From Clostridiales bacterium (GTDB taxonomy: Bacteria > Bacillota > Clostridia > Oscillospirales > Acutalibacteraceae): a stretch of 9,249 nucleotides of DNA. Within the stretch, counting starts at the first letter, position 1, and every line of letters starts with the position of its first letter. The position numbers were made by a program, and so were the translations under genes. The stretch covers positions 8,911 to 18,159 of the forward strand of contig DXYG01000050.1 in NCBI GenBank assembly GCA_019415925.1, written 5' to 3'. The notes beneath the pieces were generated by a model. It was given only the letters and a program-made list of their open reading frames with translations, was not told where the DNA came from and searched no databases. This document shows, piece after piece, positions 1-5,851 of the stretch.

Positions 1-14
1 GACATACTGGCGAT

Positions 15-2435
15 GTCACCCTCCACACGGAGGGTGTGGATTGAAATATGACATTGCTTTGAAACATTGCACTAAATTGCATTGTCACCCTCCACACGGA
101 GGGTGTGGATTGAAATTTTTTTAGAATAAAAGTGTAAAATATCCCCGTATGTCACCCTCCACACGGAGGGTGTGGATTGAAATCATATACTGATTTTTTA
201 CAACGTGATTATAGCCTACGTCACCCTCCACACGGAGGGTGTGGATTGAAATACGGCATCGAACACTGTGTTGATGGTGATATAGTTGTCACCCTCCACA
301 CGGAGGGTGTGGATTGAAATTGTTCAATAAGGATAAAACAGTATTGGTTGCATATCGTCACCCTCCACACGGAGGGTGTGGATTGAAATGTCTTATAAAA
401 TTAGATTTGGTAAAGATATTGTTAGTCACCCTCCACACGGAGGGTGTGGATTGAAATGTTTCATTGATTGAAGAAATTGATTAATTTTAGCAGTCACCCT
501 CCACACGGAGGGTGTGGATTGAAATTATGACATTAATGTAATTTTAAATAATACGCCCTGTCACCCTCCACACGGAGGGTGTGGATTGAAATCGTAAAGC
601 AGAGCGTTGCGCTCCGCTTCGGGCAGTCACCCTCCACACGGAGGGTGTGGATTGAAATAATTTTATAATCGTTGAAGCAAAGCAAAAAGGTGAGTCACCC
701 TCCACACGGAGGGTGTGGATTGAAATCGCCGATATATCGGTTAAAAACGTCAAGTATATCAAGCGTCACCCTCCACACGGAGGGTGTGGATTGAAATACG
801 CAATAACGGATTTTTAGGTTGTATTGTAACTGTGTCACCCTCCACACGGAGGGTGTGGATTGAAATCGTTAGATGAGTGTATAAGAATTAATGTAATTTA
901 AGTCACCCTCCACACGGAGGGTGTGGATTGAAATTCCTGAATATGGAAGATTGATGTTTGATATTGAGTCGTCACCCTCCACACGGAGGGTGTGGATTGA
1001 AATTTGTATATATAAATCTCCTGAAATAATCTATAAGTCACCCTCCACACGGAGGGTGTGGATTGAAATCTTTTCAAGGGATACGGTTTTGCCGAGAGCG
1101 TGCTGTCACCCTCCACACGGAGGGTGTGGATTGAAATTGCCTTACAAGGCTGGGAAATTTCATCTTATCACCCCGTCACCCTCCACACGGAGGGTGTGGA
1201 TTGAAATCGTGCAACTAAACTGACTAATGATTGCGATGAAACGTCACCCTCCACACGGAGGGTGTGGATTGAAATAAATGAGAATGTGGCAAAAGGCAAA
1301 AAGCCTATCGTCACCCTCCACACGGAGGGTGTGGATTGAAATTATGACGATATAGAAGAAACAATATTAACAGATGTCACCCTCCACACGGAGGGTGTGG
1401 ATTGAAATATTAATCAATGGTATAATTATTGTAAAGATAAAAAAGTCACCCTCCACACGGAGGGTGTGGATTGAAATAAGTGCAAGGTCTGTCCTTACGT
1501 TCTTAAGCTCCGTTTGTCACCCTCCACACGGAGGGTGTGGATTGAAATAATACTATGGAGGTATCTATATGTTTTTTACTAAAGTCACCCTCCACACGGA
1601 GGGTGTGGATTGAAATAATATATAGTGAGGATTTAATATGTATAAGAAATTGTCACCCTCCACACGGAGGGTGTGGATTGAAATACAATATGACTTCTGC
1701 TGTTCAAGTGCTTCCTGACGGTCACCCTCCACACGGAGGGTGTGGATTGAAATTGACAATATTCCCCATACATTCATCAGGAACATTGCCGTCACCCTCC
1801 ACACGGAGGGTGTGGATTGAAATTCTTTAATTCTGCTAAATTTTCTTTAACAGATTTCAGTCACCCTCCACACGGAGGGTGTGGATTGAAATTTTTTACG
1901 AGTTCGTGAGAAACATTATCAAAGAATTGTCACCCTCCACACGGAGGGTGTGGATTGAAATAATCATTATAATTTCCTCGGGCAAGCGGCGGACAAGTCA
2001 CCCTCCACACGGAGGGTGTGGATTGAAATTTTTGACTTTACAACAGGCTCGTCAGCATATGCCTTGTCACCCTCCACACGGAGGGTGTGGATTGAAATGG
2101 ATTTCCGGTTTTATCGAAAGAGATTGCCGGCAAGTCACCCTCCACACGGAGGGTGTGGATTGAAATAGGACCATACACGCTTTATAAACGAGTTAAAGCG
2201 GTCACCCTCCACACGGAGGGTGTGGATTGAAATATCATCAGATAACAAAACATTATTAAAAGAGCCGTAGGTCACCCTCCACACGGAGGGTGTGGATTGA
2301 AATAAACAAAGACTTTTTGCGACAATGCTATTAGTGAAAGTCACCCTCCACACGGAGGGTGTGGATTGAAATCACGCTGTGTAAGGATTGTGCTGTCGGC
2401 TGTATCCGTCACCCTCCACACGGAGGGTGTGGATT
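15..2435 (+). CRISPR. CRISPR array, subtype I-C-like, 36 repeats and 35 complete spacers (left end outside window)
   Basis: A 33-bp repeat begins at 15, 84, 151, 220, 288, 357, 425, 493, 560, 626, 694, 765, 834, 902, 971, 1037, 1105, 1175, 1243, 1310, 1376, 1445, 1516, 1584, 1652, 1721, 1791, 1860, 1929, 1997, 2066, 2134, 2201, 2271, 2340 and 2408. By eye the first 35 copies are identical. Each contains an 8-bp stem (CACCCTCC / GGAGGGTG) with an ACAC loop and ends TGGATTGAAAT, which matches the 11-nt crRNA 5' handle known for type I-C, where Cas5c (Cas5d) cuts at the base of the stem. Spacers are all different and 33-38 bp long. Bases 1-14 are the end of another spacer, so the array continues leftwards. 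The orientation of ATTGAAAT and the decayed last repeat place the leader, and probably the cas genes, left of the window; the oldest spacers are at the right. The I-C assignment is by repeat resemblance, because no cas gene is visible. Confidence 0.98.
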
Positions 2436-2440
2436 AAGTT
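2408..2440 (+). repeat. Degenerate terminal CRISPR repeat (trailer end)
   Basis: The first 28 bases (2408-2435, through GGATT) match the array consensus. The last five, GAAAT, are replaced by AAGTT. The hairpin is intact but the crRNA handle is not. Loss of the 3' end of the last repeat is typical of the leader-distal end and fixes the array polarity. Confidence 0.93.
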
Positions 2441-2640
2441 GTCAAGCTCTCCGACAAGAGCAATATTAAAAGCCCCCGAAAATCGGTAGCTTATAAACTG
2501 AAAATATGAAATTGTTGGCAAAAGTAAAAGGAGTATGTGTAATACCCCTTTAAAACCCTTTTAATTTCGTTTAATTTGCATTTAATTGAATTTGTGGTGT
2601 AACTTTACCTTTTGAACAGAAAATGCGATATAAGGCATTT
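2441..2640. other. Array trailer / intergenic DNA, no gene seen
   Basis: This stretch of about 200 bp between the CRISPR array and the minus-strand prophage genes has no convincing reading frame. It contains a small hairpin right after the array (GCTCT 2446-2450 with AGAGC 2457-2461) that competes with a second pairing (TTGTC 2439-2443 with GACAA 2453-2457). Further on are the two hairpins listed separately (2527-2551 and 2620-2641) and an imperfect run of TTTAATT-type units at about 2559-2592. Confidence 0.6.
2527..2551. terminator. Imperfect 10-bp hairpin between array and prophage genes; possible bidirectional terminator
   Basis: AAAGGAGTAT (2527-2536) pairs with ATACCCCTTT (2542-2551) around a GTGTA loop, with one A-C mismatch. 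Read on the minus strand it is followed by a T-rich stretch (TACTTTTG). On the plus strand the run after it is mixed (AAAACCCTTTT). It lies where convergent transcripts of the array and the prophage genes would meet, but the tail is not a clean U-tract. Confidence 0.35.
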
Positions 2641-2641
2641 T
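2620..2641 (-). terminator. Probable terminator after the 79-codon gene
   Basis: On the minus strand AAAATGC and GCATTTT form a perfect 7-bp stem with an 8-nt loop. The stem starts within the TAA stop codon of the small minus-strand gene, and its distal arm supplies the T-run. The stem is AT-rich and the tail short, so strength is uncertain. Confidence 0.45.
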
Positions 2642-2880
2642 TAAGTATTTGATTTATGAGCATAAACATTATCGTATAATATATCATCATATACTTTTTG
2701 AGCTTGCCTTCCAAGGTCACTATAGTCATAACCATTTTCATCCCAACAATCAGGATTCATATCAAGCCAATCTGAAAAAGCCACAAGAGCATCTCTTGCT
2801 GAATCTGAATTTAATATTTCATCTGCATTAGGAATGTGTTTTTTAACAAATTTTTTGTTTTTATCATTTATTATAATCAT
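2641..2880 (-). CDS. Small acidic phage-associated protein, 79 aa; candidate immunity protein
   Basis: No known domain can be named. The ATG at 2880-2878 overlaps the TGA of the upstream capsid-like gene in an ATGA junction. A GGAGAGG ribosome binding site (2891-2897) lies 10 nt ahead, so the start is well supported and translation is probably coupled. The product has no membrane segment or signal peptide. It is acidic: 15 Asp/Glu against 9 Lys/Arg, with the acid clustered in residues 37-70, including WLDMNPDCWDENGYDY and QKVYDDILYDN. Small acidic proteins encoded directly after, and coupled to, a protein with a C-terminal toxin domain are often immunity proteins. That role is inferred from position and charge only. 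The alternative is a small conserved phage morphogenesis protein of unknown role. Confidence 0.7.
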   Translation of the reverse strand: MIIINDKNKKFVKKHIPNADEILNSDSARDALVAFSDWLDMNPDCWDENGYDYSDLGRQAQKVYDDILYDNVYAHKSNT

Positions 2881-3743
2881 AATATAATATCCTCTCCGAA
2901 TGATGTAGCTTGAACAAGCAATTTGTCTTTTACGCTATATATGAAAGAACAACTTTTACCAGTGATTTTTATGCGTTCATCCAAATATTCTTTACCATTC
3001 TTTTTCATATTTACAAAAAACGGTTCAGAAGTTTTTTGAGGATTAGCAATACTATCTTCAAGTTGCTCTATGGTTGCACCTAATCTCATTCCTTCGTGAC
3101 TTGTTGAGGATTGACCTAACACCCTGTCAATAAAATGCGTAGAGAAGTCTGTTATTTCATAATTTAGTTCATTATTAATTTTCAAACCGACAAGTTTATC
3201 TTTAATTTCTTTGGCTTTACTTTCATATAAGTCAAAACCTATCAAAGGAGAAATATCACCTTTATCAACAGCTTTTACATAACCCTGAAGAAGTGCATAC
3301 CTTTCACTATCATTATACTTCACTTTATAGTATTCTGCAAGTGTTTTGATATTATTTATGTTATGTTCACTGCTCCAAGTTTTATAATGCTTATTCGCAG
3401 AGCTGACAGCTTTTTGCGCCGTACTCCTGCCAAAACCGTATTTTTGAACACGAGCATTATCAACCAACAATCCGGTTTTCTCACAAAATGCATTCATTTG
3501 AGCTTCTTGACGTTTGAGCTTTATTGAGAAGTTGTCAAAGTTATTTTTGATTGCTCTTTTCATAGACTCGCTTGATGTATTGTTGAAAAATTCATCTTGA
3601 GCGGCAAGGATACGTTTTGTTTCACGAATTTTCCGTTCCAACGCTCTCTGATACTGTTCGGCTTCGTAGAGCGTGTGCATTGAGCCGTCCGGGAATTCTA
3701 TATTTTCGGCATCAAGCTCTTTTAAATCTTTGTCCGAATACAT
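2877..3743 (-). CDS. Phage minor capsid protein (MuF / Phage_min_cap2-like), 5'-truncated, with possible C-terminal nuclease domain
   Basis: This is the C-terminal part of a phage head-morphogenesis protein. The frame opened by the ATG at 3743 gives 288 residues, but codons upstream to about 3827 read GDNFKGWNCRHDWFPYFEG, the conserved GWNCRH...PFFEG segment of Phage_min_cap2 proteins. The listed Met is therefore internal and the N-terminal half, usually 200 or more residues, is missing; the frame closes at 3842-3840. Residues 25-50 carry the family's YEAEQYQRALERKIRETKR-type helix, and residues 28-120 look largely helical. Residues about 186-288 form a separate domain with H203 and R207 (HFIDRV), IANP (232-235) and a strand-rich end. 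This resembles the small barnase/EndoU/colicin/RelE-like (PBECR) nuclease domains known at the ends of MuF proteins, but that match is from memory of the pattern. The gene overlaps the 79-residue gene by 4 bp. It is probably a non-structural relic now. Confidence 0.8.
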   Translation of the reverse strand: MYSDKDLKELDAENIEFPDGSMHTLYEAEQYQRALERKIRETKRILAAQDEFFNNTSSESMKRAIKNNFDNFSIKLKRQEAQMNAFCEKTGLLVDNARVQKYGFGRSTAQKAVSSANKHYKTWSSEHNINNIKTLAEYYKVKYNDSERYALLQGYVKAVDKGDISPLIGFDLYESKAKEIKDKLVGLKINNELNYEITDFSTHFIDRVLGQSSTSHEGMRLGATIEQLEDSIANPQKTSEPFFVNMKKNGKEYLDERIKITGKSCSFIYSVKDKLLVQATSFGEDIIL

Positions 3744-3837
3744 TCGGGTTGAACCCTCAAAGTACGGAAACCAGTCGTGCCGACAGTTCCAGCCCTTAAA
3801 ATTGTCACCTGTGTCATAATGTTGTGTTAATATAAAA

Positions 3838-3912
3838 TGTCAGCATTATCACGAGCGCAATACTCTCAGAAGAAATCTGCGTATTGCAGGAGTTTCGCCT
3901 CTAATGCTGACA
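3838..3912. repeat. 75-bp inverted-repeat element, candidate MITE or structured RNA/terminator
   Basis: Perfect 11-bp terminal inverted repeats, TGTCAGCATTA (3838-3848) and TAATGCTGACA (3902-3912), enclose a second stem, GCAATAC with GTATTGC, which encloses a third, CAGA-agaaa-TCTG. ATAAAA lies directly on both outer sides (3832-3837 and 3913-3918) and looks like a 6-bp target-site duplication. Prophage capsid homology stops within about 10-20 bp of its left edge. Read on the minus strand it ends in TTTTATATT and could also terminate the sensor-kinase transcript. Element, attenuator and terminator are all possible; only the symmetry is certain. Confidence 0.7.
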
Positions 3913-3996
3913 ATAAAATTATATATTTATTTTGATTTTGTCAATAGATATGACCTGAAGATAATGATTGATTTCACAAAACTATAATAAATAAAC

Positions 3997-5226
3997 CTAT
4001 ATGTTCCACTCAACATTAAAGGTTGTACCATTTTGCTCGCTGCTTTCAACGCTGATTTTACCGCCTGTGCAGTTAGCAATATTCTGAGCGATTGAAAGCC
4101 CAAGACCGTAGCCTTTAGTTGTTCGTGATTTTTCGGCACGATAAAATCTGTCGAAAATATGTGCAAGCTCATCTTTAGAAATGACATTACCTTTGTTGTT
4201 AACCGAAAAAATCAGTTTATCATTGCGTTTATAAAGCTTAATATTAACAATTCAGTCACTTGCAGAATATTTTACTACGTTGTCAATTAAAATGAGTGAA
4301 AGCTGATTAAGCATAGTTGCGTTGCTGTCAGTTTTAACATCAGGCTCTATTTCGCAGTCAAGCAAAATACCTTTTTCAAAAGCAATCGGCTCAAAATTAA
4401 GCGTTGCCGCTTCAATAATCTCGCTTACATTCACCTTTGCAAGTTCCGTTTTACTGTTTTTAGCGTCGGATTTTGCGAGAAAAAGCATCTGGTCAATCAG
4501 TTTTTTCATATGCTGTGCTTCTTCTTCGGTGCTTTGCAGCCACTTGATTTCATCTTCAACCGTTGAATTTTTGTGGCTCATCATAATGTTGTTATTGGAA
4601 AGTATCACAGTTAACGGTGTTTTAAGCTCGTGAGATGCGTCTGCAACAAATTGCTTTTGCTTGTGCCATGCGACCTTTACGGGATTTACAGCAATTCCCG
4701 ACAACGCAAGGCTTATTAGAAAAATTACAGCCATACTTGCAATAAACAAGACGCAACATACCAGAATAGTATTCCACAGAGTTGAATAAACACTTGAATT
4801 GTCAGCAAATACGATAATGCTTCTGTCTATCAGCTCATTTTTTGCATAAGTAAGATTGTATTCTCCGATTTCTCCGACTTGTTTGCCACTGCTTATTGCC
4901 TCACTTACAGAATTGTTGAGAATATCCTCATCAATGGTTGCGTTGCTTTCGCTTACGCTCAGAATATTTCCCTCTTTATCAGCGGAAACCGTAATAAATG
5001 AATTAAGCTGTTGCGGCTGATTGTCATGTCTTTTCTCGCCGAATTTTTCGGGAGGGCGTTTGTAGTCATCAAGACTTTTTTCTGCAATCATATTCAGCGA
5101 ACGTTCAAGTTCTGTTTTTGCCGAAGAATAGCTGTTTATGCATACAGCAGTAAAAATCAGCAGAATAACCGTGCCGACGAGCAGCATATTTACAAGTATA
5201 ATGTTTTTCCTTAATCTTTTAATCAA
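3997..5226 (-). pseudogene. Sensor histidine kinase interrupted by an in-frame TGA
   Basis: This was a membrane sensor kinase of an OmpR-type two-component system. The start is TTG at 5226, with GGAG (5235-5238) 8 nt upstream, and it overlaps the regulator's stop as TTGA. Transmembrane segments lie at about residues 9-30 and 153-178, flanking a ~120-residue extracellular sensor region of unknown ligand. The phospho-acceptor box FVADASHELKTPL has H199, and the ATPase N-box LILIDNVVKYS has N316. Codon 325 (4254-4252) is TGA. The same frame then continues without a shift for 84 codons to TAG at 3999-3997, giving HIFDRFYRAEKSR and GYGLGLSIAQNIA, the F- and G2-boxes. The G1 box reads NNKGN rather than DxGxG, as in a subset of clostridial kinases. 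The stop removes most of the ATP-binding site, so the product should be inactive unless the TGA is a sequence error or is read through. Confidence 0.92.
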
Positions 5227-5303
5227 AATGATTTCTCCAGTCTGTAACCCATTTTCTTTACGGATTTTATTTCTGTATAAGAATTAATAAAGTGCAGTTT
5301 TCT
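5223..5303 (-). pseudogene. OmpR-family response regulator, C-terminal remnant only
   Basis: Reading leftwards from about 5303, the minus strand encodes RKLHFINSYTEIKSV followed by KKMGYRLEKSF and a TGA at 5225-5223. This matches the last helix and hairpin of an OmpR/PhoB winged-helix domain (RKKL...IKSVRxxGYRLE). Its stop overlaps the kinase start as TTGA, the usual regulator-kinase arrangement. The receiver domain and most of the DNA-binding domain, roughly 200 residues, are absent, because the sequence to the right changes to a DUF4956 gene on the other strand. It cannot function as a regulator. Confidence 0.85.
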
Positions 5304-5310
5304 GCTTTCA

Positions 5311-5838
5311 TTGTTTTTGCTTCCCGCAATAGTTCAGACAGTAATAATGCTTGTAAACGGAAGCGTGGGAACTGGAATTGCAGTAATGGGAGCATTTTCA
5401 CTTGTCAGATTCCGCAGTGTTCCGGGCTCGGCAAAGGAGATTGTCAGCATTTTTCTTTCAATGGCTATAGGACTGGCAACGGCTATGGGATATGTATTCC
5501 TTGCGTCATTGTTTGTAATAATCGTCTGTGCAGTGATGATACTATCGTCATTTGTAAAAATCAAAGAAAAGGACGATTTAGTCCATGAACTCAGAATAAC
5601 TGTTCCCGAGGATTTAAACTATGCACATTCCTTTGATGATTTGTTTGAAACCTATACCGACAGCGCAAAGCTTGTAACAGTAAAAACGACAAATATGGGC
5701 AGTCTTTATAAGCTTGTGTACAAAATTCAGCTCAAAGATGAGGAGCATATTCAAAGCTTTATTGATGATTTACGCTGTCGCAACGGCAATCTTGAAATTG
5801 CAATCGCAATTCCTGCAACTGCCGAAAATATATTGTAA
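5311..5838 (+). CDS. DUF4956 family membrane protein, N-terminally truncated
   Basis: DUF4956 proteins are about 220 residues long: several N-terminal membrane helices and a cytoplasmic MgtC-like/ACT-like C-terminal domain. Their biochemical role is not known, and many sit beside VTC-type polyphosphate polymerase and CotH or Cthe_2159-like genes. Here the family signature GAFSLVRFRSVPGSAKEI is intact, with membrane segments at about residues 3-20 and 46-77 and a soluble domain over 85-175. Homology starts before the TTG at 5311: the open frame from 5296 reads SFLLSLFLLPAIVQ, like the usual SFVVTLALLPAIVQ. The frame closes at 5278-5280 and about 45 expected N-terminal residues are missing. No ribosome binding site precedes the TTG at 5311 or the ATG at 5347. 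The gene appears cut at the breakpoint shared with the regulator remnant, so translation is doubtful, although the frame itself is undamaged. Confidence 0.85.
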   Translation: MFLLPAIVQTVIMLVNGSVGTGIAVMGAFSLVRFRSVPGSAKEIVSIFLSMAIGLATAMGYVFLASLFVIIVCAVMILSSFVKIKEKDDLVHELRITVPEDLNYAHSFDDLFETYTDSAKLVTVKTTNMGSLYKLVYKIQLKDEEHIQSFIDDLRCRNGNLEIAIAIPATAENIL

Positions 5839-5851
5839 AAGGAGTTTTTCT
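5839..5851 (+). promoter_or_regulatory. Ribosome binding site that fixes the lipoprotein start
   Basis: AAAGGAG directly after the DUF4956 TAA lies 8 nt before the ATG at 5852. It selects this start over in-frame upstream codons that overlap the DUF4956 gene, and the chosen start opens with a clean lipoprotein signal peptide. Confidence 0.85.

Noticed and set aside
526..901. Shared 13-mer ATTAATGTAATTT in spacers 526-559 and 867-901, as a possible sign of duplicated or primed spacers
   Set aside because: The match is short and AT-rich, and the rest of the two spacers differs, so chance is sufficient.
544..2353. Open frames on both strands with repeated peptides such as STRRVWIEI or QSTPSVWRV, resembling a repeat protein
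   Set aside because: They arise from translating the CRISPR repeat through spacers of varying length. They lack ribosome binding sites and shift frame at each spacer of non-multiple length.
2641..3743. A spacer in the array targeting the adjacent prophage relic
   Set aside because: Comparing the 35 spacers by eye with the relic on both strands showed no match of useful length, though a computed search would be more reliable.
3927..4187. Minus-strand frame of 86 codons
   Set aside because: It is a shadow. The true coding frame here is the C-terminal part of the kinase (HIFDRFYR...GLGLS) in the frame of the upstream half.
4252..4254. TGA read as an amino acid (alternative genetic code or selenocysteine)
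   Set aside because: TGA ends the regulator remnant and the capsid-like gene here, tryptophan is coded by TGG, and position 325 is not a known selenocysteine site in kinases.
5714..5851. N-terminal extension of the lipoprotein by 46 residues
   Set aside because: It overlaps the DUF4956 gene in another frame, has no ribosome binding site, and would bury the lipoprotein signal peptide that starts at 5852.
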